A DNA stretch of 64,000 nucleotides from Roseivirga sp. BDSF3-8 (GTDB lineage: Bacteria; Bacteroidota; Bacteroidia; Cytophagales; Cyclobacteriaceae): assembly GCF_041449215.1 (NCBI RefSeq), contig NZ_JBGNFV010000001.1, positions 5,287,001 through 5,351,000 on the forward strand. Direction: 5' to 3'. Every line of letters begins with the position of its first letter. Positions within the stretch are counted from its first letter, which is position 1. The position numbers and the translations under genes are program-made. Shown one piece after another: positions 25,496 to 36,200 of this stretch. Below the pieces are notes generated by a model that was not told where the DNA came from, ran no database searches, and saw nothing but the letters and a program-made list of their open reading frames with translations.

Positions 25496-27544
25496 TCAGT
25501 TCACCAGGTCTTTATAGCCTACTCTGAATACGGTGAGTGAATGAGGAGCAACGGATACCTCAAACTGATCACCTTTTACCTTTATCTCTTCTTCAGATGG
25601 ACTTAGCTGCTTAGGATTCTCGAAAGAATTCACCTGCTGCATGTTGTCACTATGCAACACCAGCTTCTTCCCTTTGCGCTGCAGGCCATTTACGCCGGAA
25701 ACGTCAAAGGTGATAGCCTGCTCAGCATTATTGACATTCACCACCTTGAATATCAGCTCTTTCGCCTCCTCATCCTTAGCGGCAGTGGCATACATCCCTT
25801 CCTGCCCCGTAATAGCCTGGCTCTCATCAGTCAGTTCCAGCACATGCGTTCCGCGATTGGTGGAAAACAGCTTCTGCACGTAGTAGTTGGGCGTTCCGTA
25901 AGCCTCAAGGTTATTAAACCAGATCAGGTCCGGTGTCCACTGCCAGCCATCTGCATGCGCAAACAGCGGCGCATAAGAGGTTAGTTGGACTACCTCCGCA
26001 TTTCTCTCGAGACCCGTCATAAAGGCCGCTTCTGAGAGCGCGCAGTTCCAGTTATTCTTATTATCCGGGCTGGCTATGGCCACGCTCTGGGCCGCATACT
26101 CGCCTGCGAATATCTTCGGCCCGTTACGGTCATACTTGTCGTAGCGGTCGGCATTTTCAAGGAACCACTCCGGGTTACGGTAGTAGTGCTCATCTATGAT
26201 CTCCGCATTCAGCTTTTTCAGCTCTGCCATACCATAGTCAAACATCTCCCCATCAGGGTAAGGTCCGCTGCCGGATACAATGATCATATCAGGGTACTGG
26301 CTTTTGATGGCCTTCTCAAATTCCTTGTAGCGCTTAATGTACTCAGGGCCCCACTGCTCATTGCCTATGCCTATGTATTTCATGTTGAACGGCTCCGGGT
26401 GACCCATGTCAGCCCGTAGCTTACCCCATTCAGATGATACAGGGCCATTGGCAAACTCGATCAGATCCAGCGCATCCTGCACGTAAGGGTCCAGTTCGTC
26501 CATCGGCACGAGCTGAGCCGTGTTGAACTGGCAGGCCATGCCGCAGCTAAGGATAGGTAGCGGCTCGGCACCCAGGTCTTCGGATAACTGAAAGTACTCG
26601 AAAAAGCCAAGCCCGAAGCTCTGAAAGTAGTCCGGCGTAGGCCGGTGATCGAACTCCGTGTTCCAGCGGTTTATAAGCGTGAAGCGATTTTCGATATCGC
26701 CTACCGTCTTCTTCCACTGGTACCGTCTGTCCAGGGTGCGGCCCTCCACTATGCAACCACCGGGAAACCGGAGAAAGCCGGGGTCAAGATCAGCCAGCAA
26801 CTGCACCAGGTCCTTCCTTAGCCCCTGGGGGCGGTTCTTCCATGTATCCGCCGGAAACATAGAGACCATGTCCAGGTCTACTGTACCCGTTCCCTCAAAG
26901 GCGATCTCCACATGACCCTTCATGGCCGTACCATTAGCGGTAATGGCAGATTCGTACTTATTCCAATCACTACCGCTAAGGCTGACGGTGGTACGGCCGA
27001 GCTCCTGTCCTGTAGAGTCTTTCAGCATGACATTCAGCGAGACATCCCCTTCCATTACACGGGCCATAAGGCTCAGGTTGTATTGGCTGCCTTCCCTGAT
27101 GCCCATGCCGCGGTAGCCCGAGTTCGTCAGGCGGTAGCCATTCTCAGCCTTTACATCCACACGGAGGAAGTTCTTATTCGCTTCATCCGGGTTTGCCTTA
27201 ACCGGCATCGCAAAGCCGGAATTTTCGTTCATAGAGAACCGGTTGCTCTCAGGCTGCTCCCAGCCCATCATAGGTTCGTCAAACTCAAAGGAGCGGTTTT
27301 TTATCATCTCTGCATAGATGCCACCGTCTGCCGCAAAGTTGATGTCCTCAAAGAAGATACCGTACATTGTCGGCTGTATCTCAGCCACTGCATCGCTGGC
27401 ATCTACCTTATACACATGCTCAGCAGCAGCTTCCCCTCCTACCTCTGCTTTCAAAGGCCGCGAGTAGGAGTCCGCACAGGCTTGCAATAGTCCAAGGCAG
27501 ACTACCAGGCATAGCAGCCTTAGTACATTAGTCATTCGCTGCAT
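25496..27544 (-). CDS. GH51 alpha-L-arabinofuranosidase with N-terminal carbohydrate-binding module
   Basis: A 682-residue lipoprotein (signal ending LLQACADSYS). An N-terminal segment GIFFEDINFAADGGIYAEM is followed by a CBM4-9-like jelly roll (about 95-230). The GH51 barrel has acid/base Glu in KYIGIGNEQWGPEY and nucleophile Glu in KIFAGEYAAQS. A C-terminal beta-sandwich ends in APHSLTVFRVGYKD. This long form acts on arabinan or arabinoxylan side chains and differs in architecture from the compact GH51 next to it, so the two are not a recent duplication. Its start overlaps the susD 3' end by 17 bases. Confidence 0.9.
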   Translation of the reverse strand: MQRMTNVLRLLCLVVCLGLLQACADSYSRPLKAEVGGEAAAEHVYKVDASDAVAEIQPTMYGIFFEDINFAADGGIYAEMIKNRSFEFDEPMMGWEQPESNRFSMNENSGFAMPVKANPDEANKNFLRVDVKAENGYRLTNSGYRGMGIREGSQYNLSLMARVMEGDVSLNVMLKDSTGQELGRTTVSLSGSDWNKYESAITANGTAMKGHVEIAFEGTGTVDLDMVSMFPADTWKNRPQGLRKDLVQLLADLDPGFLRFPGGCIVEGRTLDRRYQWKKTVGDIENRFTLINRWNTEFDHRPTPDYFQSFGLGFFEYFQLSEDLGAEPLPILSCGMACQFNTAQLVPMDELDPYVQDALDLIEFANGPVSSEWGKLRADMGHPEPFNMKYIGIGNEQWGPEYIKRYKEFEKAIKSQYPDMIIVSGSGPYPDGEMFDYGMAELKKLNAEIIDEHYYRNPEWFLENADRYDKYDRNGPKIFAGEYAAQSVAIASPDNKNNWNCALSEAAFMTGLERNAEVVQLTSYAPLFAHADGWQWTPDLIWFNNLEAYGTPNYYVQKLFSTNRGTHVLELTDESQAITGQEGMYATAAKDEEAKELIFKVVNVNNAEQAITFDVSGVNGLQRKGKKLVLHSDNMQQVNSFENPKQLSPSEEEIKVKGDQFEVSVAPHSLTVFRVGYKDLVN

Positions 27545-29069
27545 TGCCTACCAGGTTAGGGTTATTATTCATTTCATTAAGCGGTATGGGTATGAGTTTC
27601 CGGTCTGGAGTAAAGTTCAGGAACTCCGGATCATGAGCCTGCAGCAACTGAAGCTTCTGAGCATCATCCAGCCAGCCCCAGCGCATGATGTCGAACCAGC
27701 GTGAGCTTTCTACAGCCAGCTCCATTACCCGCTCGTGGGCAAGCTGGTCCATGAACTGATCGAGGGTATAGCCTGCAAATTCAGACTCGCGATCAGGAAG
27801 ATTGGCGCGGTCGCGCACGATCTGCACATACTCTGCAGCAGCGCCTATGTTACCGGTATTAGCCAGGCATTCGGCATACATCAGCAGCACATCCGCATAG
27901 CGAATGATGGGGTAGTTAATCCCGGAGAAGTCAGCATTACCTCCCATATCGGCCAGGGTGAATTTCTTGAGGAAATAATCGTTTTCTCCGTAAGGCCAGG
28001 GCTGTCCGAAGGCCATGTCATAGCCCTCTTCCGGTTCGTAAGACAGGATAGTGGCATGGTAGCGCTCATCCAGGTTACCATCTACCGTAAGCTCCTGGCG
28101 CATTTCGTTATACAGCCAGTTTGTAGGGTAAAAGTCAAAGAAGTTGGCTACGGAGTAGGTCAGTGACAGGGCATTGAACTGCCTCCAGTTTACATTAGGA
28201 TCACCACCCCAGTTGGGTGTAGGGTTCGTACTATTCGTAAACTCCGCCCAGAAGATCTTACCCGGGTCAGCCTGTTCCAGTGCAGGGTCGCCGGAGAAGA
28301 TATCAGCATAGTTCTCCGCCAGGGCAAATTCCCCTGAGGTGATCACCGTCTCAAAGAATGGCAGTGCTTGGGCATATTCACCCTCATACAGAAGTACTTT
28401 ACCCATCAGCGCCTGAGCTGCACGTTTCGTAGCGCGGCCACTCTGGTTGGCATCCGGTCCGCTAATGCCGGCATAGGAAGTAGGTAGCAAGTCAATGGCC
28501 ATTTCCAGGTCCATCTTCACCTGCTCATACACCCCCTCTTTAGTCACCCCTTCATTACTGGGATAGAGTGCCTCTACTCCTACGGGTGTTTCCAGCACCA
28601 GTACCGGATTACCGTACTGGTTAGCCAGCTTAAAATAGGCCAGTCCGCGAAGGAAATAAGCCTGCCCGAGCAGGCGGTCAGTAAGAGCAGGGTCCAGATC
28701 AGGCACGTTGGGTACATTTTCTAATGCCTGATTGGCCCTGTTCACTGTTATGTAATGGCCCGCCCAGAAGATATCCCCACCTTCATCGGCCGGAGGCAGG
28801 GTAAAGTTGCTAAGCCCTGTAAGAAAAGCCCAGGGGCTTCGGCTTCCTACTTCGTCGCTACGGCTGTCATTGTATATAGGCGTCATGCGCTGGTACCAGC
28901 CGTCTATGATCAGCGTATTATAAATGGCATCTACTGAGGCCACAGCCTGTTCCTCTGTGCTGTAGTATTCATCTGAAGACAATCGGTTAGGGTCCGGTAT
29001 ATCCAGTTTACTATCACAGCCAAGAAAGACTGCAGCCAGAAGGGTATATGTGAATATTCTGAATTTCAT
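27528..29069 (-). CDS. SusD/RagB family outer-membrane lipoprotein
   Basis: A 513-residue glycan-binding lipoprotein, partner of the SusC porin. The signal MKFRIFTYTLLAAVFLGC ends in the lipidated Cys. The SusD helical (TPR-like) N-terminal half includes RLLGQAYFLRGLAYFKLANQY, and the C-terminal part contains YADVLLMYAECLANTG and ESSRWFDIMRWGW, both typical of the family. It follows susC by six bases. It would capture arabino-oligosaccharides at the cell surface and deliver them to the transporter. Confidence 0.93.
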   Translation of the reverse strand: MKFRIFTYTLLAAVFLGCDSKLDIPDPNRLSSDEYYSTEEQAVASVDAIYNTLIIDGWYQRMTPIYNDSRSDEVGSRSPWAFLTGLSNFTLPPADEGGDIFWAGHYITVNRANQALENVPNVPDLDPALTDRLLGQAYFLRGLAYFKLANQYGNPVLVLETPVGVEALYPSNEGVTKEGVYEQVKMDLEMAIDLLPTSYAGISGPDANQSGRATKRAAQALMGKVLLYEGEYAQALPFFETVITSGEFALAENYADIFSGDPALEQADPGKIFWAEFTNSTNPTPNWGGDPNVNWRQFNALSLTYSVANFFDFYPTNWLYNEMRQELTVDGNLDERYHATILSYEPEEGYDMAFGQPWPYGENDYFLKKFTLADMGGNADFSGINYPIIRYADVLLMYAECLANTGNIGAAAEYVQIVRDRANLPDRESEFAGYTLDQFMDQLAHERVMELAVESSRWFDIMRWGWLDDAQKLQLLQAHDPEFLNFTPDRKLIPIPLNEMNNNPNLVGNAAND

Positions 29070-29075
29070 CTTTTC

Positions 29076-32000
29076 TTAAAATTTAAGTTGAACACCGCCC
29101 ATAGTTGTTCTGGGCCTTGGGAAGGTACCGAAGTCGAATCCCGGCTCAAGGATAGCCGCCTGAAAGTCAGGATTGTATCCTTTGTAAGAACTGAAGGTGT
29201 GCACGTTCTGCATCGTTACGTAGATGCGGGCACTCTTGATGTTCAGTCTCTCCAGGAAAGTATCCGGCAGGTTGTATCCAAGTGAAAGGGTGTTAATACG
29301 GAAGTAGTCTCCGTCCTGCAGCCAGCCCGGGCGGTTAGAGTTTCTGGCATTCATATTAGGGTCGAGCCAGATCATGCGGGGGATGGTAGTGCTGGGGTTT
29401 TCCGGTGTCCAGCGGCCAAGGATATCCTCGTGCCAGTTAGTAAAGCCGGAAGAAAGCATCAGGCCGCGGTACAGGTTACTATTGATTAAGTTACCGCCAC
29501 TACCGGAGCCAAATATCGTCAGGTCAAAGCCTTTATATCTCGCCGTTATGTTCAGACCATAGTAGTAGGTAGGCAAGCCCTGTCCCAGATACGTACGATC
29601 ATCGTCAGTGATCACCCCATCAGGCACACCGTCAGGGCCGCTTATGTCTCTGAAACGAATATCGCCGGGTGAGGTGCCGTTCTCCTGGAAAGCGTGGTCT
29701 GCTACCTCCTGCTGGTCCTGGAAAATACCATCATATACCCAGCCATAATGCTCACCAATAGAGCGGCCTTCTACGTTATAGGTGCCCACACCAGGAAGAG
29801 CTTCACGCGGGCCGAGGTCCAGAATCTCATTGTTCAGGGTATAGAAGTTAGGTGAGATCTCGAATGAGAAGTCGCCGATCTCTTCGCGGTATGTAGCACT
29901 CAACTCAATACCGGAGTTACGAATAGAACCTGCGTTCGTCGCCAGACCGGCCAGTGAACCGTTTGACAACGGAATGGGCAGGTCAATAAGGACATCCTCA
30001 GACGTATTGGAGTAGTATTCCGCAGTGAATTCCAGCTTGCCCTTAAACAGCATGGCGTCCAGGGCAACGTTACGGGTAGTGCGCGTCTCCCACTTAATGG
30101 AGGGGTCCACCAAAATAGTAGTTGCTCCACCAAGTACACGTTGTGAACCAAATTGGTAAGGAATGGCGCGGTTAATGGTGCTCAGGTAGCGGTAGTTACC
30201 AATCTCCTGGTTACCCAGCTGACCTATACCACCTCTCAATTTCAATTGATTGATGTACTCGGGTAGCTCAAAGTCATTATGGATCTTCCAGGCAAGTCCT
30301 ACCGAAGGGAAAGTCTTGTAGCGGTTATCCTCAATGAATTTAGAAGAACCATCACGCCTGATATTCATCGTAATCAGGTAACGGTCGTCATAAGAATAAT
30401 TTACCCGGCCCAGCAGCGAGAAGATAGCCGACTCCTGTATGTTATCCGTCACGCTGAAATTCTCCGCACTGCCCAGGCTTATCACATAAGGCTTGTCCAG
30501 GCCAGTACCGGTAGAAGCCACCTCCCTGAATTCAAACTCCTGGTAGGTTTGCCCGGCTACCACATTCAGCTTATGCTTACCGAACTCCCTGTCGAAATTA
30601 ATCGTGTTCTCGATCAGGTATGAGTTGTTTGTGCGGTTTGCCACTCTCAGGCTGGCAAGGTTATTAGGAAAGAAGTAGCCAAGGTCATACATCGGCTGAA
30701 AAAGCTCATCGGTAATGTCCGTATTGTCATACTGCAAATTCAGCTTGTAGCTAAGGCCATCGATAAACTCATACTGTCCGTAGGCATTAGCTAAAATACG
30801 GTTCACCACAATATTATTATCTATCAGCGTATTGTAGCCAGGCACGTTCAGCGTAATGGAGTTATGGATGATCTCATCCGCTCCGCCGAAGCCACCTTCG
30901 CGATTGGGGTCGTAAACAGGAATAGTAGGTATGGCCTGCAGCAGGTCATTAACCAGGCCGGGACGACCACCTAAAAGGCCCAGGTCGGGCGTGAACAACA
31001 GCGGGTTCTCATCAGAGCGCATCACAAAGATGTTTTCACCCACGGTGAATTTACCAAGCTTTGTTTCCGAGTTTACCCGGAAAGAGTAACGCGTGTAATC
31101 GGGGCCTGCCCCTACCAGCGTACCCTCATTGTCCAGGTAGTCCAGTGAGATAAAGTAATTTGTGGCTTCCGTACCTCCGCTGAAGTTAAGGTTGTAGTTC
31201 ATGATGTGACCATCCTTATAGCCTTCATCCTGCCAGTCAGTATTAATGTCGTCTATGAACTGGGGAGAGTTCGGGTCATTGCCAGGGAGCAGAGGCTGAC
31301 CCGCATTGGTCAGTAATTCATTAACAATGGTCTGGTAGCCCTGTCTGCCCAGCACCGGTATGCGGTCGGGTACCGTCTGCACACCATAATAAGCATTCAG
31401 GCCTACTTCCAGCGCTTTGCCTTTTCTGCCGTCTCTGGTCGTAATGATCACTACACCATTAGCCGCACGGTTACCATATATAGCACCGGCAGTGGCATCC
31501 TTTAGTATCTGGATAGATTCGATATCATTAGGATTAATGTCCCTGATGCCTCCGGAGATAGGGAAACCATCCACCACGTACAGCGGCTCGGCACTGGTAC
31601 CGATACCGAAGGTACTGATACCGCGGATCCGTACCGAAGGAGCAGCGCCCGGCTGCCCGTCACTCGTAATAGACACACCAGCCACGCGGCCCTGCATCAT
31701 TTGAGTAACATCATTAGAGGCCTGCTTCTGTATCTCTTCCGTATCCACCTGGCTTACGGCACCCGTAAGGTCGGATTTTCTTTGTTCACCATATCCCACT
31801 ACCACTACCTCCTGCAGGTTTTCCACGTCAGACTCCAGGCCCACATTTATAGTGGTCCGGCTGCTGACAGGTACTTCCTGTGAGACAAATCCTATATAAG
31901 AAAAAACAAGCGTAGCGTTGGGGTCAACAGTCAGGCTGTAGTTGCCTGCCATATCGGTAACCGTTCCTTGCGTGGTACCTTTAATAAGTACGTTGGCACC

Positions 32001-32129
32001 GGGAAGAGGCTCCTCTGTGCCGGCCTCCGTTACCGTTCCTTTTACGGTGGTCTGCCCGTAGCTCATAAAGCTAATGCAGGAGAGCAGCACACCAAAGGTC
32101 AGAATCCTCAGAGTGGTAAAGATCTTCAT
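29076..32129 (-). CDS. SusC/RagA family TonB-dependent outer-membrane transporter
   Basis: A 1017-residue beta-barrel transporter importing oligosaccharides with energy from TonB. I start at the ATG at 32129 because MKIFTTLRILTFGVLLSCIS is a signal peptide; the frame extends 14 codons upstream. A carboxypeptidase-D-like N-terminal domain (VKGTVTEAGTEEPLPGANV) is followed by the plug (EEIQKQASNDVTQMMQGRV, SVRIRG, EPLYVVDGFPI, IQILKDATAGAIYGNRAANG, the SusC signature) and a long barrel ending in FPRPRTTMGGVQLKF. It heads the arabinan operon susC, susD, GH51, GH51, GH43, GH43. A 21-bp-spaced direct repeat lies upstream. Confidence 0.94.
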   Translation of the reverse strand: MKIFTTLRILTFGVLLSCISFMSYGQTTVKGTVTEAGTEEPLPGANVLIKGTTQGTVTDMAGNYSLTVDPNATLVFSYIGFVSQEVPVSSRTTINVGLESDVENLQEVVVVGYGEQRKSDLTGAVSQVDTEEIQKQASNDVTQMMQGRVAGVSITSDGQPGAAPSVRIRGISTFGIGTSAEPLYVVDGFPISGGIRDINPNDIESIQILKDATAGAIYGNRAANGVVIITTRDGRKGKALEVGLNAYYGVQTVPDRIPVLGRQGYQTIVNELLTNAGQPLLPGNDPNSPQFIDDINTDWQDEGYKDGHIMNYNLNFSGGTEATNYFISLDYLDNEGTLVGAGPDYTRYSFRVNSETKLGKFTVGENIFVMRSDENPLLFTPDLGLLGGRPGLVNDLLQAIPTIPVYDPNREGGFGGADEIIHNSITLNVPGYNTLIDNNIVVNRILANAYGQYEFIDGLSYKLNLQYDNTDITDELFQPMYDLGYFFPNNLASLRVANRTNNSYLIENTINFDREFGKHKLNVVAGQTYQEFEFREVASTGTGLDKPYVISLGSAENFSVTDNIQESAIFSLLGRVNYSYDDRYLITMNIRRDGSSKFIEDNRYKTFPSVGLAWKIHNDFELPEYINQLKLRGGIGQLGNQEIGNYRYLSTINRAIPYQFGSQRVLGGATTILVDPSIKWETRTTRNVALDAMLFKGKLEFTAEYYSNTSEDVLIDLPIPLSNGSLAGLATNAGSIRNSGIELSATYREEIGDFSFEISPNFYTLNNEILDLGPREALPGVGTYNVEGRSIGEHYGWVYDGIFQDQQEVADHAFQENGTSPGDIRFRDISGPDGVPDGVITDDDRTYLGQGLPTYYYGLNITARYKGFDLTIFGSGSGGNLINSNLYRGLMLSSGFTNWHEDILGRWTPENPSTTIPRMIWLDPNMNARNSNRPGWLQDGDYFRINTLSLGYNLPDTFLERLNIKSARIYVTMQNVHTFSSYKGYNPDFQAAILEPGFDFGTFPRPRTTMGGVQLKF

Positions 32130-32204
32130 ACAGTTTTGGGTTATGTTGTCGCGATGGTTTTTACTAACCATTCACCCTCTAAGTTGAAAAACAGGCCGTT
32201 TTCC

Positions 32205-32244
32205 AGGGTGGACACATGTTTTTTAATGGTGGACAGGTGTGTAT
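32205..32244. promoter_or_regulatory. Direct repeat upstream of susC, candidate HTCS operator
   Basis: GGTGGACA occurs at 32207-32214 and 32228-32235, exactly 21 bp apart, with extra matches around it (A-GGTGGACA-TGT-T-T). Two helical turns is the spacing expected for tandem AraC-type helix-turn-helix domains. It is 76 to 115 bases ahead of the susC ATG. Confidence 0.5.
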
Positions 32245-32707
32245 TCACCCCCTGAAGCCAATTAAGGCTGAAATATATTGATTTTTTCTTACCCGGATTT
32301 GTGTTTTAAAGGGAGGTTTTTTATGAAATAAGGGTTTAAGGAGGTTTCAAACGTTTGAAAAAAGGAGTTTAGAGTGATGGGGACGGGTGGTTTTCCTTTC
32401 CCACAATGCATGATCACTTATCGTGACGTCTGTCAGGGAAAAGGAGTTTTGGAGGCTGCTGTTAACTACCCGCCACACACACTACCGCGAGATTAGCGAA
32501 GCGTATCTCGTGGTTACCATTTTCGTGAAGTTGTACTTCACCTTGCAGACAATTTCCTGTATGAACAGTCCCTGTAATATTTCTGGCCACCGTTACAGAG
32601 TTCCGTGCGATCAACCAATAAATGGCAACCCCACCCCATTCCGGGCGAGATCAACCGCCAAAGGTAGGGGAGCTTTTCAAAGTACCTCTGCCAAATTATA
32701 CTGCTTT

Positions 32708-32816
32708 GATACATCCCCCGGACTCAGCCTCTGCTTTTCAAATGATATTCTACGCCTGCCCCCTTCGCATCACTATTAGCTTTTCACACAAGCATTCCGG
32801 GCCGAAAGGGGGACTT
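32708..32816 (+). repeat. Dispersed repeat GATACATCCCCCGGAC type, copy C
   Basis: GATACATCCCCCGGACTCAG, CTACGCCTGCCCCCTTCG and CGAAAGGGGGACTT are shared with the other copies; the centre follows a different subtype (AGCTTTTCACACAAGCATTC) from copies A and B. It forms the right part of tandem unit 1. Confidence 0.75.
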
Positions 32817-33047
32817 GGTTCCTGCATTTTTATGGGTGAATAGGTATAAACCCTCACTACCGCGAGATTTGCGAAGCGTATCTCGTGGTTACCATTTTCG
32901 TGAAGTTGTACTTCACCTGGCAGACAATTTCCTTTAAGAACAGTCCCTGTAATATTTCTGGCTACCGCTACAAGGCCCACTCAGTGCAACCAACAACCTT
33001 CTGCACAGGGAGCTTTTCAAAGTACCTCTGCCAAATTATACTGCTTT

Positions 33048-33156
33048 GATATATCCCCCGGACTCAGCACCTGCTTTTCAAATGATACTCTACGCCTGCC
33101 CCCTTCGCCTTGCCATTAGCTTTTCACCCAAGCATTCCGGACCGGAAGGGGGACTT
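33048..33156 (+). repeat. Dispersed repeat GATACATCCCCCGGAC type, copy D
   Basis: Nearly identical to copy C (GATATATCCCCCGGACTCAG, CTACGCCTGCCCCCTTCG, CCGGAAGGGGGACTTG). It forms the right part of tandem unit 2 and lies 60 bases beyond the HTCS stop codon. Confidence 0.75.
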
Positions 33157-33216
33157 GTCTCCTGCATTTAAAAAGTAAAAGATATGCTCAGATAAGGGCG
33201 GGTTCCGCCAGAAGCC

Positions 33217-36200
33217 CTACACCCTCACCTTCTGCTCCACAAACTCCTTGGGCGACTGGCCGAAATGCTTTTTGAAGAGGCGGGAGAAGTATTTGGGGTC
33301 GTTGTAGCCCGATGCGTAGGCCACTTCGGAGATATTGAGCGTATTTCCTTCCAGCAGGCTTTTTGCCTTCTGCATACGCAGATGGTTAATAAACTCACTG
33401 GCAGACTGGTTCGTAAGTGAGGTAAGCTTCTTATGGAGCAAACTACGGCTTATGCCCATCTTTTTCACAAATACACCCACATCAAATGACGGATCCTGCA
33501 GGTTCTCATTAACCGTATCAATGGCCGATTCAAGGAACTTCTTGTCCTTGCTGTTGCTCGTTACGCTGTCCGCATCGGAAGAGCTGGCAAACTGCATCCT
33601 GAGCTTATTCCGGCCATCAATCAGGTTCTGAATAGTGGCTGCCAGCAGATCAAAGTTAAAGGGCTTGGGCAGGTAGGCATCCGCCCCTATTTCCAGTCCT
33701 TCTATCTGGTCTTCCACTGAGCTTTTGGCCGTCAGCAGGATCACCGGTATGTGTGAGGTATCCAGGTGCTGCTTTAGGTGCGTACATAGCTCATGCCCGT
33801 TCATCTCCGGCATCATGATGTCACTGATAATAATATCGGGGTCATTTTTACGAGCCAGCTCTGCGCCAATCCGGCCATTGCCTGCCTCCAGGATATTATA
33901 TTGCTCATTCAGGCGACTGGCCACAAAGGTGCGCAGGTCATTATTGTCTTCTACTATCAGCACCGTACTTCTGCCTTTGCGGTGAGTATAGGCCATAGGC
34001 TGCACGGTATGCTCCTTCACAGCATTACCCATCAGTTCATCTTTAAAGAATTCGATCTGCTCCATAATCCCGGGACCCTTCCGGCTGCCATGCTCAATTT
34101 CCGAGGGCGTGTAGGCACTTTTTAGGCACGGGAACTGCACCTCGAACACAGAGCCCTGTCCCACATTACTCTCAACAAATATCTCACCGTGATGGGAACG
34201 TATGAGCGCTTCGGCCAGAGACAGCCCCACACCGGAGCCACCGATCTCCAGGGTTTTCTCTGAAGCCACCCGGTAGAATCGCTTGAATACCAGCGGTAAA
34301 TTCTCTTCGCTGATTCCTATACCAGAATCGGAGACTCTCAGGCTTATGATACCGTTTTCCCCCTTAATACCGGTTTCCAGTCTGGCCTCTTCCTTTTTCA
34401 GCCCCTGCACCTCAAAGCTGATCCTGCCACCTTCGGGGGTATACTTAAAGGCATTGGAAAGAAGATTATAAAGCACATGCTCCATTTTCTCCTTATCGAA
34501 CCAGACCTCATCGGGCAAGTCCCGCTCTATATAAGAGTAGCGGATGTTCTTTAACTCTGCCAGGGAACGAAAGGCCTCAAATATCATGTAGCAGAAAGCA
34601 TTCATATCTTCAGAGGTCACCTTCAGGTCCATCTGCCCGTTTTCCACCTTTCTGAAATCCATGATCTGGTTGATCAGGTGCAGCAGGCGCTGCGCATTAT
34701 GATTGATCAGGTTTAGCGTGTTTAAAACTTCCTCATTAACCTTCCGGTCTTTGATCAGCTTTTGCAATGGCCCTAATATGAGCGTCAGCGGCGTACGGAA
34801 CTCATGAGATACATTTGTAAAAAAGCTCATCCTGAGCTGGCTTACCAGCTTCACCTTTTTATTCAGGGCGATAAGTTTGTCGCGCTGCGAGAGTATCTCA
34901 CGGTTCTGCTGCTCCAGCTTGTCCTTTTGACCGCGGATCAGCGCCTGCTTTGTTTCCAGTTCTTCGTTATTGGTCTTCAACTGGGCCGCCTGGGCAGACA
35001 ACTCTTCATTCTGATGGTTGATCTGTTCCGTTCTTTCCATCACCTGTTTTTCCAGCAGGATCTTTTGCCGCTTCAGGCTGTAGGTACGCCAGCGGATATA
35101 GCCCAGTACCATCCCCGCCAGCAGCAACACGAACAAAATCCTGAACCAGGTAGTGTCCCAGAAGGGAGGCTGGATGTGTATGGCGAGTGAGCGCGCTTCC
35201 TGCGTAAAGTCACCATTCGGGTCGGAAGCCTTCACCTTAAAAGTATAATCACCCGGTTTCAGGTTGGTATAACTCGCAAACCGCCTGTCCGAACCAACAT
35301 AGTGCCAGTCCTTTTCAAAGCCTTCCAGTATGTAGGCATACCGGATCATTTCCGGCTCCTGGAAATCAAGAGTTGTAAACTCGATGGTAAAATTCTTTTC
35401 ACGGTACGATAGATTCAGCTCTTCTGCCTTCATCGGGCTGGTACCCAGAGCTTCCGTGCCATGGTATTTCCTGCCGGGCGTCACAGTCTCGTTCAGCAGT
35501 TTGATATTCGTCAGCACCACCTCAGATTGGGCTGTCTGCTCATTGATCCATGCCGGATAGAAAGCATCCAGCCCCTGCATACCACCAAAATACAGCTTCC
35601 CCCGGGCATTTTTAAAACTGGCCGACCAATAGTACTGGTTATTAAGCAGCCCGTTTGAGGTATAGAAGTTTCGGAACTTACTTGTCTCAGGGTCAAAAGA
35701 AGACAAGCCGTAATCCGTAGAGAGCCACAGGTTTCCCTCTCCATCCTCTTCCATGGCATACACAATGTTATTACCAAGTCCGTGGCGGGTAGTGTAGTTG
35801 GTAAAGGTCTCGCTCTCAGAATTAAATTTATTGATGCCCTGTCCATAGGTACCTACCCACAGGCTGCCCCTGCTGTCCTGAAGCAAAGAGATCACATAAT
35901 TACCACTCAGACTGTTAGAAGCCTCCTGGCGGTGAGTGTACTGCGCTACTTCGGGCTTGGCTGAGGCCGGATGGCTTACCCGGTACAGCCCCGCCCGTGT
36001 GCCTACCCATAAATTACCCTCACTATCTATCAGCAGCGTACCCACTTCACTGATCCGGTCAGGGCCAATGTTAAATTTTCTCTCAAACCGCTCGCCTTCA
36101 GTATCATAAAAAATCAGACCTCCCAGCGTTCCTATCCACAGGTTACCCGTATGGTCCTCTGCCACTGATGAGATAAAGGTGCTTTGCGGACCGGGCAGGT

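Larger units (their letters stand above)
32480..33170. repeat. Two tandem copies of a 300-360 bp composite repeat
   Basis: Unit 1 (32480-32836) and unit 2 (32855-33170) start CACTACCGCGAGAT and run in register with about 375-bp offset. Shared blocks include GCGAAGCGTATCTCGTGGTT, the GTGAAGTTGTACTTCAC hairpin, GAACAGTCCCTGTAATATTT and AGCTTTTCAAAGTACCTCTG. Unit 2 lacks about 40 bases in the middle. The array fills the gap between the HTCS stop and the susC leader; it has no credible gene. Confidence 0.8.

Noticed and set aside
32480-33170. Insertion sequence
   Set aside because: No transposase frame and no clear terminal inverted repeats or target duplication.
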